64,000 bases of DNA from Nocardioides palaemonis (GTDB lineage Bacteria; Actinomycetota; Actinomycetes; Propionibacteriales; Nocardioidaceae). The position numbers were made by a program, and so were the translations under genes. Below, piece by piece: positions 24,572 through 32,700 of this stretch. Numbering within the stretch: position 1 is the first letter of the stretch; each line of letters starts with the position of its first letter. Location of the stretch: the NCBI RefSeq assembly GCF_018275325.1, contig NZ_JAGVQR010000003.1, forward strand, positions 310,001 through 374,000, written 5' to 3'. The notes beneath the pieces were generated by a model, which was given only the letters and a program-made list of their open reading frames with translations, was not told where the DNA came from and did not search any database.

Positions 24572-25228
24572 TCACCCCGCGTAGGGGACCTCGCTGGTCC
24601 ACGCGTCCTCGTCGCGGGCGACCGCGTCCCAGATCGCGTCGGCGACGCGGTCCGGCGTGAACGCACCCTCGCGAGCCAGCGTGCCGCGCACCGTCACCGA
24701 GACGGCACGGATGCCCTCCGGTGCGAGCGCCTGGTCGAGGCTGTGCACGAGGTTGCGCACACCGGCCTTCTGCACGCCCAGCGAGGCCGCGCCCTCCCAC
24801 GGCTCGTCGGCGGCCATGCTGCCGGTGACGCTGATCCGGGCGCCGCGCGACATGTACGGCCGCGCCGCCTGCACGACCGTGAGCAGCGCCCCGACCCCGA
24901 GCGCGACGTCCTCGAGCAGCTCGGGGACGGTGAGCTCGAGCGGGTCCTTCTCGCGGTAGGCGCTGGGGTTGAAGTGCAGCACATCGATGCGCCCGGTGTG
25001 CCCGCCGAAGCGGCGTACGGCCTCGTGCGCGGCCGCGACGTCGGTGACGTCGGTGACGGCATGGCCCACGGCGACCCCTCGCGGCTCGAGGTCGGCCACC
25101 AGGTCGTCGAGCACCGGCTGCTCGCGCCCGAGGAGCGCCACGTCGTGGCCCTCGTCGGCGAAGCGGCGCGCCACCGAGCCGCTCACTCCGGGTCCGGCAC
25201 CCACGACGAGGATCACTGGTCGTCCCAT
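24572..25228 (-). CDS. SDR family NAD(P)-dependent oxidoreductase
   Basis: Protein of 218 residues. Cofactor motif VVGAGPGVSGSVARRFADEG is GxGxGxG-like rather than the classic TGxxxGIG. The catalytic region has SVTGSMAADEPWEGAASLGVQKAGVRNLVHSL, in which the Lys is present but the usual Tyr (YxxxK) reads LGVQK, so Tyr is missing. It is likely an atypical or non-catalytic SDR. It stands alone between small genes. Confidence 0.82.
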   Translation of the reverse strand: MGRPVILVVGAGPGVSGSVARRFADEGHDVALLGREQPVLDDLVADLEPRGVAVGHAVTDVTDVAAAHEAVRRFGGHTGRIDVLHFNPSAYREKDPLELTVPELLEDVALGVGALLTVVQAARPYMSRGARISVTGSMAADEPWEGAASLGVQKAGVRNLVHSLDQALAPEGIRAVSVTVRGTLAREGAFTPDRVADAIWDAVARDEDAWTSEVPYAG

Positions 25229-25260
25229 GCGGTCATTCCTACCGCACTCCTGCCGGGTCG

Positions 25261-25467
25261 TCAGGGCTGGTGCGGGTGCTTGCCGGTGGGGTCGTCCGGG
25301 ATCGCGTTGGGCCCCTGGGCCCCCTCCTCGACGTCACCGGACTCCTGCTCCGGCTGCCCGGCGACGGAGTCCCCGGAGCTGATCGGCTCGGGTGCCTCCT
25401 GGGCGAGCTCGGACACCTGGCCGTCCTGCTCGTCCGTCGGCTTCGCGTCATGGGCTGCGTCGATCAT
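25261..25467 (-). CDS. Small acidic hypothetical protein
   Basis: Protein of 68 residues; the ATG at 25467 has AGGAGGA six bases upstream, which is the main reason to accept it. The product is rich in Glu, Asp, Gln and Pro, has no membrane segment or Cys, and is probably disordered. No family recognised. Confidence 0.5.
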   Translation of the reverse strand: MIDAAHDAKPTDEQDGQVSELAQEAPEPISSGDSVAGQPEQESGDVEEGAQGPNAIPDDPTGKHPHQP

Positions 25468-25579
25468 CGGTCCTCCTGGACGACGTGGTCGGTCACGCCC
25501 AGCCAACCAGCCCGCACCGTCGCGCAGCCCACCTCGGCGGGTGGTGGGCCGGTCCGCGCCGCTGGCTAGCGTCGAGACC

Positions 25580-26566
25580 ATGACACGCTTCGGCTACACC
25601 CTGATGACCGAGCAGAGCGGGCCGCGCGAGCTGGTCGGCTACGCCGTCGCCGCGGAGGAGGCCGGGTTCGACTTCGAGGTCTCCAGCGACCACTTCTCCC
25701 CGTGGCTCACCGAGCAGGGCCACGCACCCCACGCGTGGACCATGCTCGGGGCCGTCGCCCACGCGACCTCACGCGTCGACCTGATGACCTACGTGACCTG
25801 TCCGACGCTGCGCTACCACCCGGCCGTCGTCGCACAGCAGTCGGCGACCCTGCAGCTGCTCGCCGAGGGACGCTTCACCCTGGGCCTGGGCAGCGGCGAG
25901 AACCTCAACGAGCACGTGGTCGGCGCCGGGTGGCCGGCGATCGCCGAGCGCCAGGACATGCTCGCCGAGGCGATCGAGGTGATCCGTGCGCTGCACACCG
26001 GCGAGCTCGTGAACCACCGCGGCGAGTTCTTCCAGGTCGACTCCGCCCGCATCTGGGACCTCCCCGAGCAGGGGGTCGACATCGCCCTGGCCGTCGCCGG
26101 CGACCGCGGCATCGAGCGCTTCGCTCCCCTGGCCGACCACCTGGTCGCGGTCGAGCCGGACGCCGACCTCGTCGAGTCGTGGAACGCCACCGAGGGCGCA
26201 CCCCGCATCGGCTCCGGCGCCCGCGCGGTCGGTCAGATCCCGATCTGCTGGGACCCCGACCGCGACGCCGCGATCACCCGGGCCCACGAGCAGTTCCGGT
26301 GGTTCGCCGGCGGCTGGAAGGTCAACGCCGACCTGCCGACGCCCGCCGGCTTCTCGGGGGCGACCCAGTTCGTGCGGCCCGAGGACGTCGCGGAGTCCAT
26401 CCCCTGCGGACCCGACCTCGACGCGATCGTCGAGGCGGTCTCGGACTTCTGGGAGGCGGGCTTCACCGACGTCGCCCTCGTGCAGGTGGGCGACGAGGGC
26501 CAGGACCGCTTCCTCGCCGAGGCAGCCGGGCCGCTGCTGGAGAAGCTGCGGTCGGCTGCCCCGTGA
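25580..26566 (+). CDS. F420-dependent LLM-class oxidoreductase (TIGR03557-like)
   Basis: Luciferase-like TIM-barrel enzyme of 328 residues. MTRFGYTLMTEQSGPRELVGYAVAAEEAGFDFEVSSDHFSPW is the F420-G6PDH-like N-terminus; GRFTLGLGSGENLNEHVVGAGWP and ICWDPDRDAA follow in the normal order. This branch binds coenzyme F420 rather than FMN. The substrate is not known; the G6PD subfamily differs in key residues, so the generic name is kept. Confidence 0.88.
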   Translation: MTRFGYTLMTEQSGPRELVGYAVAAEEAGFDFEVSSDHFSPWLTEQGHAPHAWTMLGAVAHATSRVDLMTYVTCPTLRYHPAVVAQQSATLQLLAEGRFTLGLGSGENLNEHVVGAGWPAIAERQDMLAEAIEVIRALHTGELVNHRGEFFQVDSARIWDLPEQGVDIALAVAGDRGIERFAPLADHLVAVEPDADLVESWNATEGAPRIGSGARAVGQIPICWDPDRDAAITRAHEQFRWFAGGWKVNADLPTPAGFSGATQFVRPEDVAESIPCGPDLDAIVEAVSDFWEAGFTDVALVQVGDEGQDRFLAEAAGPLLEKLRSAAP

Positions 26567-26569
26567 CGC

Positions 26570-27445
26570 TCACCCCGCCTGCGGGACCGGCATCGGCTTC
26601 GGCTTCGGCATCAGCACCAGGCTGACGTCGCGGACCACCGGGTCGTCGAGGTCGAGGGCGGCCTGGTCCTGCAGAGCCTCGCGCAGCAGCCGGATCAGGG
26701 CCGGCACGGTGCCGGCCGACCGCGTCGCCTGCGGACGGAGGAGATGGAGGTAGAGCTCCTCGGTCTCCGGGCCGAGCCCCACCCCCAGGTCGGCCTCGTA
26801 GCGCCCGCGGGCCTCCTCGAAGGCCTGGACCGCTCGTCCGGTCTGGCCGCTGGCCGCCAGGGCCGACATGAGCTCGCGCAGTGCTCCCTCGCAGTAGGGC
26901 GACGAGCGCAGGGCGGCGCGAGCCAGGCGTACGGCCGTGGGCGGCTCCCCCTGCTCGCGCGCGACCCCGGCGGCGCGGGTCGCGGCCATCGCGACGGCGT
27001 CGTCCCACTCGCTGCGCGCACGCGTCGCCCACTCCGCGTAGGGCACGTCGACCAGCAGGCCGCGCGCCGCGAGGTCCAGCGCGTCGAGCACCGCGTCCGG
27101 GTCACCGCTCGCCAGCATCGCGAGCCCCTGGTGCAGGTCGACGGTGACGAGGTCCGGGTCGAGGAGGTAGCCGTGGGCGGAGGTCACCAGGACCGGGCCC
27201 GCCCCGATCATCGACAGGCCACGCCGCAGCAGGCTGACGTAGCCGTGCAGCGTGGCGACGTAGCCGCGGGGCGGTCGCCCCTCCCACAGCGCCTCCGCGA
27301 TCTCGTCGCGCGTGCGCGGGACGCCCGGTGCCAGCGCCAAGAGCGCCAGCACGCCCACGGGCTTGCGCCCCCCGAAGTCGGGACCGCGGGCCACGAACGC
27401 TCCGTGCGACACCCCCACCGGACCGAACAGACTGATCGTGCTCAT
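26570..27445 (-). CDS. BTAD-domain (AfsR/SARP-like) transcriptional regulator
   Basis: Protein of 291 residues, ATG at 27445 with GGGGAGGAA upstream. The N-terminal winged helix is OmpR/SARP-like (STISLFGPVGVSHGAF, then LALLALAPGVPRTRDEIAEALWEGRPPRGYVATLHGYVSLLRRGL). The bacterial transcriptional activator domain follows (about residues 100-245: AMAATRAAGVAREQGEPPTAVRLARAALRSSPYCEGALRELMSALAASGQ). No NB-ARC ATPase is attached. It follows the two-component system at 27584-29634 on the same strand. Confidence 0.85.
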   Translation of the reverse strand: MSTISLFGPVGVSHGAFVARGPDFGGRKPVGVLALLALAPGVPRTRDEIAEALWEGRPPRGYVATLHGYVSLLRRGLSMIGAGPVLVTSAHGYLLDPDLVTVDLHQGLAMLASGDPDAVLDALDLAARGLLVDVPYAEWATRARSEWDDAVAMAATRAAGVAREQGEPPTAVRLARAALRSSPYCEGALRELMSALAASGQTGRAVQAFEEARGRYEADLGVGLGPETEELYLHLLRPQATRSAGTVPALIRLLREALQDQAALDLDDPVVRDVSLVLMPKPKPMPVPQAG

Positions 27446-27558
27446 GCGTGTTCCTCCCCACCCAGCGGTCCCGACCATCGGCCCCACGCCGAGAGGACCT
27501 CACCCCGCGAAGAAGCATCGCAACCACGACCGGCCGCCGGAACCGCCATGCGAGGGTG

Positions 27559-27585
27559 GACCACACCCCCAACGTGGGGGTGGTC
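27559..27585 (-). terminator. Hairpin at the end of the histidine kinase gene
   Basis: GACCACACCCCCA (27559-27571) pairs with TGGGGGTGGTC (27575-27585) apart from one bulged base. It overlaps the kinase stop codon and would end the regulator-kinase transcript before the BTAD gene. Confidence 0.5.
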
Positions 27586-28930
27586 AGGCCAGGGCCGGCT
27601 GGGTCCGCACGAACGGGATCACGGCCGCCAGCCGGGTGCCTCCCCCGGGCGCGCGACCGAGGGTGAGCGACCCGCCCACGTCCTCGATCGTCTCGGCGAG
27701 CAGCCGCAGGCCCTGGCCGGACGCGAGGGCACCCTCGGCGGGCGGGACGGCGCCGTCGTCGAGGACCTCCACCTCGATCGTGTCCGCCTGCGCCCCGGGG
27801 CGGACGTCGACGAGCACCGAGCCGGCGGCCGCGTGCTTGACCACGTTGCGCAGCCCCTCACGGACGACGCGGAAGGCGAGGATCCCGCTGCCGTCGGGCA
27901 CGCGTACGTCGCGGGCGTAGGACACCGTGATGTCGAGGTCCTGGTCGCGGTGCTGGCGGGCGAGGTCGACCACCGCGTCGGCGAGCCCCCGCGTCTCGAG
28001 CTGTCGGGGCGCGAGGTCGACCACGAGCGAGCGCAGCGACGCCTCGCCCCGTCGCGCGGAGCCCACGACCCGGGTGAGGACCTCGCGGGACGCGGCGTCG
28101 TCGAGCGAACGCCCCTCCAGCAGCGACATGCCCATGCTGATCGCGGCCATGTCCTGGATCACCCCGTCGTGCAGGTCCTGGGCCAGCAGCAGCCGCTGGT
28201 GGCGCCAGGACTCCACGCTGCGCCCGAGCGCCCGGGTCCGTCGCCGCTGGGCCTCGTCGACGCGGCCGGCGAGGCGGAGCGCGAGCGGCACCAGCAGCGC
28301 GAGCAGCAGGGCCACGGACCCGATCCCCAGCCCGAGCAGCCTGGGCAGCACGGCGGCGCGGTCGGCGGCGATCCGGTCGGCCGGCAGGTACGCCTCGAAG
28401 AGGAACGGCTCCCCGTCTGCTCCCACGCTGCCGACGAGGACCTCGAGCTGACCGGGCTCGGCGAACAGGTCCGCGTCGTGCGGGGCGGTCTCCTCGGGCA
28501 GGTGGGCGACCGCCCGCTGCGTGGTGAGCGCGGTCATCGCGTCCCGGGAGAGGTCGTAGGACTGCCCCGCCAGGTCGCCCCGCGACATCCACAGGATCCG
28601 GCCGTCCTCGTCCCACACCACGATGTGCGACACCCGCCCCTCCGCGATGCGAGCGCGCAGCACGTCGCCGATCCGGGCGAGGCTCTGCGGGTCGCCGCGC
28701 CGCACGCCGTCGGTCACCAGCGGCCCCGCGACCCCCCACGCGATGCCGCGGGCGCGGGACGAGGCGTCGCGCAGCGCCTCGCGCTCGGCGACCTGCTGGC
28801 TCACGACCCACGCCGCCGCCGACACGGCGAGGAGGCAGCCCACCCCGATGAGGGCACAACGAAGCGCCACCCTCCGAAACGTGGAGGACGCCGCGGCGCC
28901 CGCGGCCGCGCGTCGGCCGAGCCCGGTCAC
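27584..28930 (-). CDS. Sensor histidine kinase with extracytoplasmic sensor, NarL type
   Basis: Protein of 448 residues. The first membrane helix is at residues 20-43 and the second at about 196-220; the roughly 150 residues between them are a periplasmic-side PAS/Cache-like sensor (IVVWDEDGRILWMSRGDLAGQSYDL). The HisKA_3 motif LLLAQDLHDGVIQDMAAISMGM has its phospho-acceptor His at about 254, and the HATPase shows VREGLRNVVKHA and the GQGLRLLAETIEDVGG G-box. Its ATG overlaps the response regulator stop (ATGA at 28927-28930). The giant peroxidase gene lies upstream on the same strand. Confidence 0.9.
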   Translation of the reverse strand: MTGLGRRAAAGAAASSTFRRVALRCALIGVGCLLAVSAAAWVVSQQVAEREALRDASSRARGIAWGVAGPLVTDGVRRGDPQSLARIGDVLRARIAEGRVSHIVVWDEDGRILWMSRGDLAGQSYDLSRDAMTALTTQRAVAHLPEETAPHDADLFAEPGQLEVLVGSVGADGEPFLFEAYLPADRIAADRAAVLPRLLGLGIGSVALLLALLVPLALRLAGRVDEAQRRRTRALGRSVESWRHQRLLLAQDLHDGVIQDMAAISMGMSLLEGRSLDDAASREVLTRVVGSARRGEASLRSLVVDLAPRQLETRGLADAVVDLARQHRDQDLDITVSYARDVRVPDGSGILAFRVVREGLRNVVKHAAAGSVLVDVRPGAQADTIEVEVLDDGAVPPAEGALASGQGLRLLAETIEDVGGSLTLGRAPGGGTRLAAVIPFVRTQPALA

Positions 28931-29634
28931 GACGCCCGCTCGAGGAGACCGAGCGACTGCGCCTTGACCACCGCCTCGAGCTGGGTGTGGGCGTCGAGCT
29001 TGTGCAGCAGCGCCTTCACGTAGCCCCGGCAGGTGGCCGTGGTGATGCCGAGCTCGCGGGCGATCCGCACGACGTCCTTGCCCTGTCCCATCAGCCGCAG
29101 CACGTCGCCCTCGCGCGGGCTGAGCGACACCTCGGCCATCGGCGGGCGCGAGAGCATCCGGAGCAGGGACGGGTCGACCACGAGCTGGTCGCGCCGGGCG
29201 TCGCGCACCGTCGCCAGCAGCACCTGGAGGTCACCGTCCTTCACCAGCAGGCCGCTGGCACCGCACTCGTGCAGGGTGGTCAGGCGCATCCCCGTCGAGT
29301 CGCCCGTGATCAAGATGGTGGCGCCGGTCCCGGTGGCCTGGACCGCCCGCGCGACCTCGACCCCCGACATCCGCTCCGCGCCGAGGTGCAGGTCGCAGAG
29401 CACGACGTCCGGCTCCAGCTCCTCGACCAGGCGGACGGCGGTGCGGCAGTCGTAGGCGACGCCCACGCACCCCAGGCCCGGCGCCGCGTCCAGCGCCAGG
29501 CGAAGCAGCTCGGCCACGGTCCGGTGGTCGTCGACCACCAGCACCCGGCGGGTCGCCGGTCCCTCTGGTCCGTCGTCCCCCGGAGTGAGCGGTCGTCGAC
29601 CACCCTCCGTGAGCCCGGAGGAGGTGGTGCCCAC
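28927..29634 (-). CDS. LuxR/NarL-family response regulator
   Basis: About 235 residues from a GTG at 29634, an uncertain start because no strong ribosome site is seen; the domain itself begins near 29553. REC domain: RRVLVVDDHRTVAELLRLAL (acidic pair), VVLCDLHLGAERMSG (phospho-acceptor Asp in LCDLHLG) and LLVKDGDLQVLL (Lys). C-terminal LuxR helix-turn-helix: VSLSPREGDVLRLMGQGKDVVRIARELGITTATCRGYVKALLHKL. Paired with the kinase by a four-base overlap. Confidence 0.9.
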   Translation of the reverse strand: MGTTSSGLTEGGRRPLTPGDDGPEGPATRRVLVVDDHRTVAELLRLALDAAPGLGCVGVAYDCRTAVRLVEELEPDVVLCDLHLGAERMSGVEVARAVQATGTGATILITGDSTGMRLTTLHECGASGLLVKDGDLQVLLATVRDARRDQLVVDPSLLRMLSRPPMAEVSLSPREGDVLRLMGQGKDVVRIARELGITTATCRGYVKALLHKLDAHTQLEAVVKAQSLGLLERAS

Positions 29635-29759
29635 AGGGCATTCTGGGACGGCCGCCGCGACGGCGCCCAGCGATTCACCACCGGTCCAGACCACTCCCCG
29701 CGCACGTCGCAGCGATATACGCCAACGAGGGGACGGCGCGCTCGATGGTCCCCCGGGGA

Positions 29760-32700
29760 TCAGGGTCGGGTGCGGAAGGTGATGGTCGTCGTGGCCAGCG
29801 GGTTGCCCAGCGCGTCCCTGATCGCTCCCGCCCCGCCGGTCAGCGTGACCCGGTAGAGCGTGTTGCGGGTCAGGGACGGGACCGGGTTGACCGTGATGCG
29901 GGTCCCGGCCGTGTTGACGGTCACCGCCGAGGACACCGTCGCCCCGGACGCCACGTTGGTCAGCACGACCGTCGACGTGCTCGCCCCGACCACCCGTTCG
30001 CTGAGGTTGACGACCGTGTTGGCGCCGAGCCCCACCCCGGTGGCACCGTCCGCGGGTGTCGAGCTCACCACGACCGGCGGCGTCGCGTCGGAGGCGGTCG
30101 TGAAGGTGATCGAGGTCGTCGGCAGCAGGTTGCCCGCCGCGTCCCGGATCGCGTTCGCGCCGGTGCCGAGGAAGGTCAGCGTGTACGTCGTGCCCGCCGC
30201 CAGGTTGGCGTTCGGGTTGACGGTCACGGTGCGCGTCGCGTCGATGTAGGTCACGACCCTCCCCACGAGCGCCCCGGTCGCGGTGTTGCGCAGCTGGACC
30301 GCACTGGTCCAGCTCGGGCTGCTCACCGACCGGTCGAACACCCCGACCTGGTCGGCGGAGGCGGAGACCCCGGTAGCGCTGGCGGCGGGGGTCGTCGACA
30401 CCAGCCGCGGCAGCGGGTTGGCAGGCACCACGGGACCGGACTCCGCGGACGGAGCGCTCTCGCCGACGGCGTTCACCGAGATCACGCGGAACGTGTACGT
30501 CGTGCCGTTCGTGAGGCCGCTGACCACCGCCGACCGCGCACCCCCCGTGATCTGGCCGACGGTGCGCTGGACGCTGCCGCCGACGACGACCTGGATCCGG
30601 TGCTCGGACACCGGGAACAGGCTGGTCGAGGCCGGGTCGGTCCACGACACCGTGGCGGACGCGTTGCCCGCCACCGCGGTCACCCCGGTCGGGCTGGGCG
30701 GCGTGGTGAGCTGGACCGTCCGGTCGGAGAACCGCAGCTGCTCGACGTTGCGGACCGTGTCCGTGCCGTCGTTGCGGGCTGCCGTCCGGTTGTCGGCGAC
30801 CGTGATCGAGCCGTTGGCGTTCGGCACGATGGTGTAGTCGCTGCGCACGCTGCTGAACACCGCGGTGTCCACCGCCCCCGGGCTGGCCGGGACGACGATG
30901 CGACGTCCGATCCGGAGGTTGCCCGGGTCGACCAGCCCGGCGAAGACCGCCTGCTGCAGCGTCCTGCCGGCGGTCCCGGCGCCGAAGGTGCCGGTCAGTG
31001 CCTGGTGCTCCAGCAGGTCGGTGCTGCCGATCTCCGCGCTGGCGGGGTTCGACGCCGGTCCGTCCAGCACGCTGATCCGCACCTCGAGCGCCCGGTCGCC
31101 GTCGATGACGTCGTTGCCGCCGCGACCCTCGAGGGTGTCGGACCCCGCACCGCCGACGAGGATGTTGCCGTCGCCCCAGATGTCGCCCTCCAGGGGGCAG
31201 GACCCGGTGAACGCGCCGGCGCCGAGGTCCGCCCCGGTCAGCCGGGCCGGCACCCCACCTCCGCCGGGCAGGGTCACGGCCGCGACGTCGAGGTCGCTCA
31301 GCGGGGGCACGATCGCGTCGAGGCCGGGGATCCGCGCCAGGCCCGCGGCGTCGAGCGCGTCGCACCCGGTGAAGCCCCCGCCCTGGACCGCCGCGGGGAA
31401 CTCGTCGTCGCCGCGGATCACGTCGTCGAGCGCGGACCCGGAGTTGGCCTCCATCTCGGCCCACCGGTCGCGGTTGACCACGACCGGGAGCGGCTGCCCG
31501 GCGAGGACCTGGTTGATCAACATGTCGTCGTCCGCCCCCACCGTGTCGTACTGGTGGGTGGCCCAGTCGAAGCCGCCGGCCCCGGCGTTCCGGTCGATCG
31601 CCGCGTTCTGCGACATGATGTCGTCGCCGCCCTCGGCGTCGTAGTCGTTCTCGCCGGGCTGGCCGACGAAGACGTCGTGGCCCGGCTGCGGCTCACCCGG
31701 GTCGTCGAAGAAGGGCGCCCCGTGGTCGCCCATCAGCAGGTCCTGGCCGTTGCCACCCTGGATCCAGTCGTTGCCACCGTCGCCGAAGACCGCGTCGGCG
31801 CCGTTGCCGGCGATGATGAAGTCGTCGCCCTCGCCGCCGAACGTCTCGTTGTCGTTGAGACCGCCGTTGACCACGTCCTGCCCGTCGCCGGCGAAGGCGA
31901 GGTCGTCGCCGGGACCTGAGTCGATGGCGTCGTCACCGGGTCCGCCGCGGTGCATGTCCGCGCCGTCGAGGTCGGTGATGATGTCGTCGCCGAGCCCGCC
32001 CAGGGCCACGTCGTCGCCGCCGTTGCCCTCGATCCGGTCGTTGCCCTCGCCGCCCCAGAAGGTGTCGTTGTCGTTGCCGCCGTTGACCCGGTCGACGCCG
32101 GGCGTGCCCTCGTAGACCGACTGACCGTTGATGCCGGACGGGTCGACGGTGTTGCGGGTCCTGTAGGCGATGGTGCCGTCGGGGTTGCGGACGAGCAGCA
32201 GGTTCTCCTTGCAGTCGGGGGTCGCCGGGTCGTCCGCGACCGTCGAGCCGCTCTGGGCGAACCCGGCCGCCGTGCCGGCGAGGTGCTCGAGCAGGAAGTG
32301 GCAGTCGGCGGTGCCGAAGGCGTCCGCCTTCAGCGCGCTGGTGCCGTCGGTGTTGCGCTGGATGATCTCGGTGAACGAGTTGCCCTCGAGCTGCGTGCGC
32401 AGGTTGAGTCCGGGCGTCCGGGCCAGGTAGTAGAGCCGGTCGTTGTCCTGCAGCTTCTCCATCTGGGTCTGGAAGACGTAGGTGAAGGTGCTGCCGAGCA
32501 GGCCGCCGAACAGGTTGGTCACCTCCGCGAGACCACCCACCCAGAGGTCCACGTCGTCGACACCCGTCGCGCTCCGGCCGGCCGCCGTGCTGGACCAGTC
32601 ACCGCACCCGGCGTCGGGCTCCTGGCAGGCGGTCAGCTGGGTGCTGTCGGTGCTGAACATGAAGGACGCGGCGTCCGCGGGCGGGGTGTCCCCGGGCTGG

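Noticed and set aside
27561..27600. GC hairpin as a riboswitch upstream of the BTAD gene
   Set aside because: It is downstream of the kinase and overlaps its stop codon, so a terminator explains it better. No riboswitch core is seen.
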